Assembly (NCBI RefSeq): GCF_004193775.1 | Contig: NC_041003.1 | Span: 25,864,319-25,928,318, forward strand | Direction of reading: 5' to 3' | DNA from: Glycine soja | Taxonomy: Eukaryota; Streptophyta; Magnoliopsida; Fabales; Fabaceae | DNA: 64,000 bases | In this document: positions 56,070 to 64,000 of the stretch, piece by piece | How the letters are laid out: every line of letters starts with the position of its first letter | Numbering within the stretch: position 1 is the stretch's first letter | Program-made: the position numbers and the translations under genes | The notes under the pieces: generated by a model | What the model was told of the DNA's origin: nothing | The model's input: the letters and a program-made list of their open reading frames with translations, nothing else | Database searches by the model: none

Positions 56070-59000
56070 ATGCAGGTATCTTTGAGAAAGAAGTGGTACA
56101 TAGATAGCGGATGCTCAAAACATATGACTGGAGATGCATCAAATTTTACACACATATCTCCAAAGAAAAGCGGGCATGTAACATATGGTGACAACAACAA
56201 AGGTAGAATTCTTGGAGTGGGTAAAATAGGTACAAATTCTTCAAACTCCATTGAAAATGTTCTACTTGTTGAAGGCCTTAAGCATAGCCTGCTTAGCGTT
56301 AGTCAACTATGTGACAAAGGCTATCTAGTATCATTTGATTCTCAGAAATGTCTTATAGAACATAAGCATGACATTAATATAAAGCATGTAGGACATAGAG
56401 TCAATAATGTTTACATGATAGACTTAAGCATAAAACAAGAAAACAATCATTGCTTTCTTAGTAAAGATGATGATCCATGGTTATGGCATAAAAGAATTGC
56501 TCACATAAACATGGATCACTTAAATAAATTAATTTCAAAAGATTTAGTAGTTGGTTTGCCTAAATTGAAATTTGAAAAAGATAAATTATGCGATGCATGT
56601 CAAAAGGGCAAACAAACAAGAGTCTCATTCAAATCTAAAAATGTTGTTTCAACCACTCAACCATTACAGTTATTGCATATGGATCTATTTGGTCCATCTA
56701 GAACCATGAGTTTTGGAGGAAATTACTATGCTTTAGTTATAGTTGATGATTTCTCTAGATATACTTGGACATTATTTATTACACATAAAAGTGATTCATT
56801 CCATGCATTTAGGAAACTTGCTAAAGTCATACAAAACAAGAAAAATCTCAAGATTGCATCCATTAGAAGTGATCATGGGGGTGAATTTGAAAATAAAGAT
56901 TTTGAATTATTTTGTGATGAACATGGTATTGAACATAATTTTTCTGCACCAAGAACTCCTCAACAAAATGGAGTTGTTGAGAGGAAAAATAGGTCATTGG
57001 AAGAAATTGCAAGAACTTTATTAAATGATACTTCTCTTCCAAAGTATTTTTGGGCTGAAGCTGTCAATACTGCATGTTACATCATGAATAGAGCCTTGAT
57101 AAGACCTATTTTAAAGAAAACCCCATATGAGTTATTTAACGGTAGAAAACCTAATATTTCTCATCTACATGTTTTTGGGTGCAAGTGCTTTGTACTTAAT
57201 AATGGTAAAGATAATCTAGGAAAATTCGATGCAAAATCTGATGAAGGCATTTTTCTTGGATATTCTTTACAAAGCAAAGCATATAGAATATATAATAAGA
57301 GAACTATGAATATAGAGGAATCCATTCATGTTACCTTTGATGAATCTAATGCTATATTGTCAACAAAGAATATGCTAGATGACATTGCAGATTCTTTAGA
57401 ACATATGAACATTCATGAACAAGATTCCAAAGGAAATGACAAAGGAAACAATGAAGATCCTCCAGAAGAAGGCAAATCCAATGATGTACTCCCAAGAGAA
57501 TGGAAAACTTCAAGAGATCATCCCCTCGACAATATTATTGGTGATATCTCAAAAGGGGTAACAACTAGACATTCTCTTAAAGATTTATGCAATAATATGG
57601 CTTTTGTATCTATGATTGAACCTAAAAATATAAAAGAAGCCATAGTAGATGATAATTGGATCATTGCCATGCAAGAAGAACTAAACCAATTTGAAAGAAA
57701 CAATGTATGGAAATTAGTAGAAAAACCTGAAAATTATCCTGTCATTGGAACAAAATGGGTTTTTAGAAATAAACTAGATGAACATGGTATTATTATTAGA
57801 AATAAAGCCAGGTTAGTAGCAAAAGGGTATAATCAAGAAGAGGGAATAGACTATGAAGAAACATATGCTCCTGTTGCAAGATTAGAAGCCATTAGAATGC
57901 TTTTGGCATATGCATCCATAATGAACTTTAAACTTTATCAAATGGATGTTAAGAGTGCCTTTCTAAATGGCTTAATTCAAGAAGAGGTATATGTTGAACA
58001 ACCCCCTGGTTTTGAAATTTCTGATAAACCAAACCATGTTTATAAATTACAAAAGGCTCTTTATGGTTTGAAACAAGCCCCTAGGGCATGGTATGAACGA
58101 TTAAGTAGTTTTCTTCTTGAAAAAGAATTCTCCAGAGGTAAAGTGGATACCACATTATTCATAAAGAGAAGGCATAATGATATTTTGTTGGTTCAAATAT
58201 ATGTTGATGATATAATTTTTGGATCCACTAATGATTCATTGTGCAAGGAGTTTTCCCTTGATATGCAAAGTGAATTTGAAATGTCAATGATGGGAGAACT
58301 AAAGTACTTTCTGGGATTACAAATCAAGCAAACTCAAGAAGGTATATTCATCAATCAATCCAAATACTGCAAGGAATTGATCAAAAGATTTGGGATGGAT
58401 AGTGCAAAACACATGTCTACACCGATGAGCACTAATTGTTACTTAGATAAAGATGAATCTGGTCAGTCTATAGACATAAAACAATATCGAGGTATGATCG
58501 GATCTCTTCTTTATTTATCTGCTAGTAGACCTGACATTATGTTTAGTGTATGCATGTGTGCTAGGTTTCAATCCAACCCCAAACAATCACATCTAAGTGC
58601 AGTAAAGAGAATCATGAGATATCTATTAGGAACAATCAATTTAGGATTATGGTATCCTAAGAATTCAACATGTAACTTAATAGGATATTCTGATTCTGAT
58701 TTTGCCGGGTCTAAAACTGATAGAAAAAGTACAAGTGGAACTTGTCAATTTATTGGATCGGCTCTTGTCTCATGGCATAGTAAGAAACAAAACAGTGTTG
58801 CTTTATCTACTGCTGAAGCGGAGTATATCTCTGCCGGTAGTTGTTGTGCACAAATTTTATGGATGAAGCAACAATTATCTGACTATGGCATCATTCTTGA
58901 TCGCATACCTATTAAGTGTGATAATACTAGTGCCATAAATCTATCCAAAAACCCAGTTCAACATTCAAGAACTAAACATATAGAGATTAGACACCACTTT

Positions 59001-59156
59001 CTTAGAGATCATGTCTTAAAGGGAGATTGTGTATTAGAATTTGTTGATACTAAGAATCAACTTGCTGATATTTTCACTAAACCTCTCCCCAAGGAAGTGT
59101 TTTTCTCTATTAGAAGAGAATTAGGTCTCTTAGATGTAAGAGATTTAGAAAAATAG
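56070..59156 (+). CDS. pol: Sirevirus Pol: protease, integrase, RT, RNase H
   Basis: 1028 codons from the ATG at 56070, three bases after the gag stop. In order it has protease with [13 protein letters not shown] at about residue 10, a GAG-pre-integrase zinc domain ([12 protein letters not shown]...CDACQKGK), and an integrase core ([31 protein letters not shown]). RT follows with [23 protein letters not shown] and catalytic YVDDIIFGS near residue 710, then RNase H ([28 protein letters not shown]). All catalytic residues are present. It ends at TAG followed by GAA; the readthrough known for SIRE1 is not available here because the next ORF starts 575 bp away. Expression from gag needs a -1 shift or reinitiation. 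Confidence 0.94.
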   Translation: MQVSLRKKWYIDSGCSKHMTGDASNFTHISPKKSGHVTYGDNNKGRILGVGKIGTNSSNSIENVLLVEGLKHSLLSVSQLCDKGYLVSFDSQKCLIEHKHDINIKHVGHRVNNVYMIDLSIKQENNHCFLSKDDDPWLWHKRIAHINMDHLNKLISKDLVVGLPKLKFEKDKLCDACQKGKQTRVSFKSKNVVSTTQPLQLLHMDLFGPSRTMSFGGNYYALVIVDDFSRYTWTLFITHKSDSFHAFRKLAKVIQNKKNLKIASIRSDHGGEFENKDFELFCDEHGIEHNFSAPRTPQQNGVVERKNRSLEEIARTLLNDTSLPKYFWAEAVNTACYIMNRALIRPILKKTPYELFNGRKPNISHLHVFGCKCFVLNNGKDNLGKFDAKSDEGIFLGYSLQSKAYRIYNKRTMNIEESIHVTFDESNAILSTKNMLDDIADSLEHMNIHEQDSKGNDKGNNEDPPEEGKSNDVLPREWKTSRDHPLDNIIGDISKGVTTRHSLKDLCNNMAFVSMIEPKNIKEAIVDDNWIIAMQEELNQFERNNVWKLVEKPENYPVIGTKWVFRNKLDEHGIIIRNKARLVAKGYNQEEGIDYEETYAPVARLEAIRMLLAYASIMNFKLYQMDVKSAFLNGLIQEEVYVEQPPGFEISDKPNHVYKLQKALYGLKQAPRAWYERLSSFLLEKEFSRGKVDTTLFIKRRHNDILLVQIYVDDIIFGSTNDSLCKEFSLDMQSEFEMSMMGELKYFLGLQIKQTQEGIFINQSKYCKELIKRFGMDSAKHMSTPMSTNCYLDKDESGQSIDIKQYRGMIGSLLYLSASRPDIMFSVCMCARFQSNPKQSHLSAVKRIMRYLLGTINLGLWYPKNSTCNLIGYSDSDFAGSKTDRKSTSGTCQFIGSALVSWHSKKQNSVALSTAEAEYISAGSCCAQILWMKQQLSDYGIILDRIPIKCDNTSAINLSKNPVQHSRTKHIEIRHHFLRDHVLKGDCVLEFVDTKNQLADIFTKPLPKEVFFSIRRELGLLDVRDLEK

Positions 59157-59396
59157 GAATTGATTGGTTGATTGATTAGTTGATTGATTGGTTGATTTAC
59201 TTTTTACCTTTTGATTGTAGTATATTTTGTTTGATCTTGTTTGAATTCTTGTTTTTATGATAGAATTTATGATTTCTTGTGTATATAGTAATTGAATGAT
59301 TGAATTTAGTGTATTAGTAGTGAAAATTAGTCATATAAGATGTATTTGAGCATAAATATAGATATTCTCTTAGAAACTAGCCTAGGATAGGCTCTG
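59157..59396 (+). other. Spacer after Sirevirus pol
   Basis: 240 bp of AT-rich DNA beginning with repeats of TTGATTGATTGG-like phrases. No gene. Confidence 0.6.
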
Positions 59397-59550
59397 GTAA
59401 TCGATTACCACTCAATGTAATCGATTACACTTGAACAGGCAGCCTGTAATCGATTACAACATCCTGTAATCGATTACCAGAAGGCTTATTGGGCATGTAA
59501 TCGATTACCAATACCTGTAATCGATTACAATGCGTCATCTTCTATAAATA
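59397..59550 (+). promoter_or_regulatory. Predicted internal promoter upstream of the Sirevirus accessory ORF
   Basis: Six GTAATCGATTAC palindromes start at 59397, 59417, 59446, 59466, 59497 and 59517, as three pairs each exactly 20 bp apart. They are followed by TATAAATA at 59543-59550. The accessory ORF starts 180 bp downstream. The same motif, number and pairing occur before the TATA box in the LTR. Promoter function is inferred. Confidence 0.6.
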
Positions 59551-59730
59551 CTCACGAAATCGGAGCTCGTGCGCAGCCAAAGCTTCCTCCACGTTTTCCT
59601 CCATACCTAGAACTTCAAACCTTCGATTCTCACTCGATTCTTCACCAAATCACGTCCCGTAAAGCCCAATCTTCCTCTTTTTCACTCCTCTTTCACTTCC
59701 ACCGATCAAAATCCAGAAAAACTTCATCAA

Positions 59731-60867
59731 ATGGCAGAGCCATCAAAGAAGAGAAAGGGATCATCTTCCACCGCCACCGCTGCTGCCCATCGCCGTCACG
59801 GCCCATCCGGAGCACCCACAGCACCTATTCCTCCTTCTTTGTCATCTCCAAGATCATCAACATTGTTTTCATCCGATGATCAACGTCTACGGTACCTTTC
59901 TCAGTTCTCTTCTAGAATAATCTTAGACCCTAAGTACCTAGACGTAGAGTTCTTTAATGATGAAACGTTTGATTGCTATCAAGTGTTTCAGAATTCTGGT
60001 CTTGTTGATTTCATGTCATTTAAATTGCCATATTATCCTGAACTTGTAAAGGTCTTCTACTGCAATTTGAAAATTCAGGATGGTATTATTATGTCTGAGG
60101 TGCATGGTACTTCTATGGTCATTGATCAGTCACTTTTCTTTTCTTTGACTCATTTACCCAGTCAAGGTGCACCTTTTGAGGGCACCATTGTTGATGACTG
60201 GAAATTCGATTATTCGAGTCATGATGCTCGTCGCATGGTCTGCAATGATCAAGCTGACATGACCGGTAGATTGTTGGCCGGGTCATTAACTTTTGATAAT
60301 CGCATCATGCATTATATCATTGTTAGAATTTTGCTTCCTCGGTCTTCAAATTTAGCACAAGCCTCTGAGGAGGATTTGATTCTTATGTGGGCTTTTCTAA
60401 CCGGTCGTCAGATCGACTGGGCCCATTTGGTTCGGTACCGAATGCATAAGGCATTACGGGCCAATGCACCTCTTCCTTATCCACACTTGATTACTCTGTT
60501 TTTGCGTCATTTTCAAATTCCGCTTGATGATGAACCCTTTGTTCAAGTCAAGCGTTCCTTTGCAATTGGTGCTGGTGCAGTGACCTCCTTTGGGTATCGT
60601 AAAGATCGGAATGGACAATGGCTGAAGAAGGATGCACTCCCTCCTCAAGATGAACGTACTCCTTCACCTCCTCCTCAACGTGAGGATTCCGCTCTCATGA
60701 ATGAAGTCCTCTCCGAATTACGGGGTCTTCGTTCGTATGTTGGTGACCGCTTTGACTCGTTAGATTCACGCTTTGCCGGTATGGACATTCGTCTTACACA
60801 GCTTGAAGAGGATGTTGGATACATTCGTCAGAGTTTCGATCTTCCACCACCTCCTCCGTCTTCTTAG
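59731..60867 (+). CDS. Sirevirus accessory ORF, PMF-like
   Basis: 378 codons from MAEPSKKRKGSS. It has a basic, Ala/Pro-rich N-terminus (possible nuclear localisation KKRK at 5-8) and a globular core at about 45-285. The core includes ILDPKYLDVEFF, FYCNLKIQDGI, SQGAPFEGTIVDDW, ILLPRSSNLAQASEEDL and LPYPHLITLFLRHFQIPL. A Pro/Ser linker, a predicted coiled coil (LRGLRSYVGDRFDSLDSRF, 325-360) and a Pro/Ser end follow. No signal peptide or membrane segment, so 'envelope-like' would be misleading. The core resembles the accessory ORF of the Athila elements here, a domain otherwise seen as plant mobile/transposon protein. It sits in the position of the SIRE1 envelope-like gene but with its own start and promoter-like sequence. 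The frame is fully open, suggesting recent function. Confidence 0.8.
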   Translation: MAEPSKKRKGSSSTATAAAHRRHGPSGAPTAPIPPSLSSPRSSTLFSSDDQRLRYLSQFSSRIILDPKYLDVEFFNDETFDCYQVFQNSGLVDFMSFKLPYYPELVKVFYCNLKIQDGIIMSEVHGTSMVIDQSLFFSLTHLPSQGAPFEGTIVDDWKFDYSSHDARRMVCNDQADMTGRLLAGSLTFDNRIMHYIIVRILLPRSSNLAQASEEDLILMWAFLTGRQIDWAHLVRYRMHKALRANAPLPYPHLITLFLRHFQIPLDDEPFVQVKRSFAIGAGAVTSFGYRKDRNGQWLKKDALPPQDERTPSPPPQREDSALMNEVLSELRGLRSYVGDRFDSLDSRFAGMDIRLTQLEEDVGYIRQSFDLPPPPPSS

Positions 60868-61331
60868 CTTTTAGATTCTGATTATTTATATTTTATAAGC
60901 CGTGTATTTTGGCTTTTAGTTTCTTAGAATTTACATTATTTTGCTAAGTACTTTGCTTATTTATCTTGTGGATTTTAAATTTCTGTCTTGGATGTTTTGT
61001 GGTTGTTGACATTTTCAGTTATTTGGATTCTGGTTTGATTATTTCTTGTTTGTGAGTTTGATTTAATACTCTGATGCTTATATCTTGCTACTCCATTGTT
61101 GTAACTGTGTTGATTTCCGGGTTCTTTGGCTTTTTGATGTTGCCAAAGGGGGAGAAAAAGGTTGTAGCAAAAGCTTAAGAAAAAGCTTAACAAACTTAGA
61201 AATCAAGTGATCATGTATTCCGAAATATAGGGGGAGAAAACGGATGCACATTTTATCTATATACAATTGTTTGTTGCTTGCTTGAATCTTGATTTCAGGT
61301 ATTGTATTGTCATCATCAAAAAGGGGGAGAT
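60868..61331 (+). promoter_or_regulatory. Sirevirus 3' noncoding region with three purine boxes
   Basis: AAAGGGGGAGAAAAAGG at 61145-61161, AGGGGGAGAAAACGG at 61230-61244, and AAAAAGGGGGAGA ending at 61331 just before the LTR. The last is the functional polypurine tract by position. Multiple upstream copies are a described feature of Sireviruses. The remainder is AT-rich noncoding. Confidence 0.8.
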
Positions 61332-62423
61332 TGTAGATGCAATTGGCTTTGATGTTTTGATGATGATCATGATGATGTGTTGCAATTGATGCAAATGGGC
61401 TTTTCAAGATTAAAATTCAAGACAATACTTCAAGATTACAAGGCACAACATCAAGATGATCACTAGAATATTAGGAAGGGAATTCCTAATTGAATTAGCA
61501 AAGGTTTGGCCAAGTGATTTAAAATAAAAAGTGTTTTTCAAAGGTTTTACTCTCTGGTAATCGATTACCAGAGGATGTAATCGATTACCAGTGGCCAAAT
61601 ACGTTCTATAACAGCTATAAAAATTTGAATTCAAAATTTTAAAAGCTGTAATCGATTACACAATTTTGGTAATCGATTACCAGCAGTTAGTAAACGTTTT
61701 AATTCAAATTTTAAAAGCTGTAATCGATTACACAATTACTGTAATCGATTACCAGACAGGAATTTCAGAAAAATAATTTCAAGAGTCACAACTTTTCAAA
61801 GGCTTTACTCATGACCACCAATGGTCTATATATATGTGACTTAAACACGAAATTGCTCAGAGATTTTCAGAACAACAAAGTGTTTTATCCTCTCAAAAAG
61901 CAATTTCATTTTATCCTCTTAAGAATTCCTTGGCCAACTTGATTGCAATTCTTTAAGGAATTATTTGAGTGCTCAATCTGTAAAATCCATCTCTTTCAAG
62001 AGAGATTTGTTCCTCTTCTACTTCTCATTCTCTAAGGGATTAAGAGACTGTGAGTCTCTTGTTGTAAAGGATCTCTAAACACAAAGGAAGGATTGTCCTT
62101 GTGTGTTTAGAACTTGTAAAAGGAATTTACAAGTTAGTGGAACTCTCAAGCGGGTTGCTTGGGGACTGGACGTAGGCACAAGGGTGTGGCCGAACCAGTA
62201 TAAAACTGAGTTTGCATTTTCTCTTCCCTTAATCTCTTTTATTTATTATTGCTTTATATTCATATTCAAGTTGCTTCGTTTGAATTAATATTTAAGAAGA
62301 TTGTCATTAAGGGAATTCATAACTTGAGTAAAAAGTGAAATAGATTTTTAATTAGGGGAAACAGTTTGGAATATCTTAATTCAACCCCCCCTTCTTAAGA
62401 TATCTGAGGCCACTTGTCTAACA
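61332..62423 (+). mobile_element. Sirevirus second LTR, shared by two internal regions
   Basis: 1092 bp, identical to 53189-54280 except A to C at the position equivalent to 53759. It is preceded by a polypurine tract, so it is a 3' LTR. It is also followed by a primer site and gag, so it is a 5' LTR as well. Confidence 0.93.
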
Positions 62424-62425
62424 AG

Positions 62426-62437
62426 TGGTATCAGAGC
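62426..62437 (+). promoter_or_regulatory. Second Sirevirus primer binding site
   Basis: TGGTATCAGAGC two bases after the shared LTR. Confidence 0.92.
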
Positions 62438-62475
62438 TTCATTCTTGTACAAGGTTTAGAAGCTTCAAGAAAAAG

Positions 62476-64000
62476 ATGGCCTCAGCAAATTCCTTATTTC
62501 CAGAAGGAAATTCTATCAACAGACCTCCAATCTTTAATGGAGAGGGTTACCACTACTGGAAAACCCGAATGCAAATTTTTATCGAGGCAATAGATCTAAA
62601 TATCTGGGAAGCCATAGAAATAGGGCCTTATATACCCACCACAGTAGAAAGAGTTTCAATAGATGGTAGTTCATCAAGTGAAAGCATAACCATAGAAAAA
62701 CCTAGAGATAGATGGTCTGAAGAGGATAGAAAACGTGTACAATACAACCTAAAAGCCAAAAACATAATAACATCTGCCCTAGGAATGGATGAATATTTCA
62801 GAGTTTCAAATTGCAAGAGTGCTAAGGAAATGTGGGACACTCTTCGATTAACACATGAAGGAACTACAGATGTTAAAAGATCTAGGATAAATGCACTAAC
62901 TCATGAGTATGAATTATTTAGAATGAATACAAATGAAAATATTCAGAGTATGCAAAAGAGATTTACACATATAGTAAATCATCTAGCAGCCTTAGGCAAA
63001 GAATTTCAAAATGAAGATCTTATAAACAAGGTGCTAAGATGTTTAAGTAGAGAATGGCAACCCAAAGTAACGGCTATTTCTGAATCAAGAGATTTGTCTA
63101 ACATGTCTCTTGCCACTTTATTTGGTAAGTTGCAGGAACACGAGATGGAACTATTGAGATTGCACCAAAATGAAGAAAATGACAAGAAAAAGAAAGGAAT
63201 TGCTCTTAAAGCATCATCCTCTATTCAAGAAGAAAGTGATCAGGATAATGATGCAGATGATGATGATGATCTAAGTTTCTTTGTAAAAAGATTCAACAAA
63301 TTTCTTAAAGTAAGAGGAAATCAGAGGCGACCAAATTTTAAATCAAAGAGAAGGACAGAAAATTCATCCTCTACTCTAAAATGCTTTGAATGCAATCAAC
63401 CTGGACATCTGAGGGTTGATTGTCCCATCTTCCAAGAAAAAAGATGGAAAAATCTGAAAAGAAAAATCATAGTGAGAAGAAACTAAAGAAAGCATACATC
63501 ACATGGGATGAAAATGATTTGGAATCTTCTGATGATTCTGAAAATGAAGAGATAAATCTTTGCCTTATGGCAAAAAGTTACGAAAGTGATGAAGAGGTAA
63601 CATCTTCAAACAACTTATCTATTTCTTTTGATGAATTGCAAGATGCATTTGCTGATTTGCATAAAGAATCAATTAAACTTGCAAAATTAGTTTCATCATC
63701 AAAGAAAACAATTTCAAATTTAGAAAATGAAATTTCAAAATTAAACAAAGAATTAGATCTTCTTAGAAATGATGTTTCAATCTCTAAAACAAATGAAAAA
63801 GTTAATATCTCCACTATAAATGACAAGAAAATAACAGATTCTTGTAGTTGTTGTGATAAATATGTAAAAGAAATTAAAGAGTTAAAAAATTCACTTGCAA
63901 AATTTTCATATAGTAGAAATAATTTAGATGTTATATTAAGTAAACAAAGATATGGTCAAATAAAAATGGACTAGGATATAAATCTGAAAAACTACAAAAG
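62476..64000 (+). pseudogene. gag: Second Sirevirus gag copy, frameshifted, runs out of the window
   Basis: It starts MASANSLF at 62476 and matches gag 1 with about fifteen base differences in 1.5 kb. Two extra bases just after the first zinc knuckle (near 63431-63440) shift the frame; the knuckle [14 protein letters not shown] survives, but the frame ends at 63486. The downstream coiled-coil part reads on in the other frame (63420-63974). A further small length change occurs near 63955. This copy diverges about tenfold more from gag 1 than the LTRs diverge from each other, so it belongs to a different insertion. Confidence 0.88.

Larger units (their letters stand above)
53189..62423 (+). mobile_element. 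Sirevirus (Ty1/copia, SIRE-like), nearly intact
   Basis: Two 1092-bp LTRs that differ, by eye, at one position. It has an initiator-Met primer site, gag with two zinc knuckles, a full 1028-codon pol, a 3' accessory ORF and three purine boxes (GGGGGAGA) before the 3' LTR, a Sirevirus hallmark. No stop or frame break in gag or pol. It interrupts Tat element I's RT. The right flank is not host DNA but another copy of the internal region, so no target duplication can be read. Confidence 0.93.

Noticed and set aside
59731..60867. Viral-type envelope protein
   Set aside because: No signal peptide, membrane segment or cleavage site. The core resembles a plant mobile-domain-like protein instead.

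Overview
The window looks like plant heterochromatin made almost entirely of LTR retrotransposons inserted into one another. The families point to a legume, most likely soybean (Glycine) pericentromeric DNA. These include a Sirevirus (Ty1/copia), Tat/Ogre-type and Athila-type Ty3/gypsy elements, a chromovirus-like Ty3 element, and a gag/RT-relic family with initiator-Met-type primer sites. The organism is my inference from family resemblance, not from a search. I see no convincing host gene, tRNA, rRNA or CRISPR array.

Layout. 1-1360 is an Athila-type LTR (minus) that cuts the accessory ORF of element A (Athila-type, minus, to about 4502). Element B (Athila-type, minus) runs from a truncated 3' LTR at 4503-4897 to its 5' LTR at 25558-27008. 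It keeps gag, protease and an accessory 'plant mobile domain'-like (PMF-like) ORF but has no RT or integrase. B's accessory ORF is split by element E (plus, about 6453-19663, Ty3 with gag, protease, RT and integrase remnants). E's 5' LTR is split by element D (plus, 7096-14397, target duplication CCCTT). D's 5' LTR is split by a solo Tat LTR (7452-9371, target duplication GTGAG). That is a four-level nest.

27009-27980 is part of another Athila-type LTR (G). 27981-32713 is element F, a sister of D. 32714-39352 is a deleted Tat element (J) with a gag relic, a 3' UTR carrying a 65-bp minisatellite, and a 3' LTR that holds a 1108-bp solo LTR. 39353-44097 holds an Athila-like relic and a decayed minus-strand copia element (H) interrupted by a probable solo LTR. 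44098 onward is a large Tat element (I: LTR, primer site, ORF1, gag, protease with G-patch, RT start). I is cut at 53188 by a young, nearly intact Sirevirus (53189-62423). A second Sirevirus internal region follows directly (62424-64000), giving LTR-internal-LTR-internal.

The autonomous Sirevirus has gag and pol, so it could copy itself. D and F lack a usable RT and must have been copied in trans, and B has no RT or integrase, so it could only have been copied in trans unless it lost them later. The least expected pattern is that two unrelated superfamilies here, Athila-type Ty3 and Sirevirus Ty1, carry a similar accessory ORF. In both, the ORF is preceded by an array of a short motif that also occurs in the same element's LTR. 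For the Sirevirus the array is three pairs of palindromes followed by a TATA box, which looks like an internal promoter copying the U3 design. For Athila the motif array lies inside a predicted intron. All similarity statements were made by eye.
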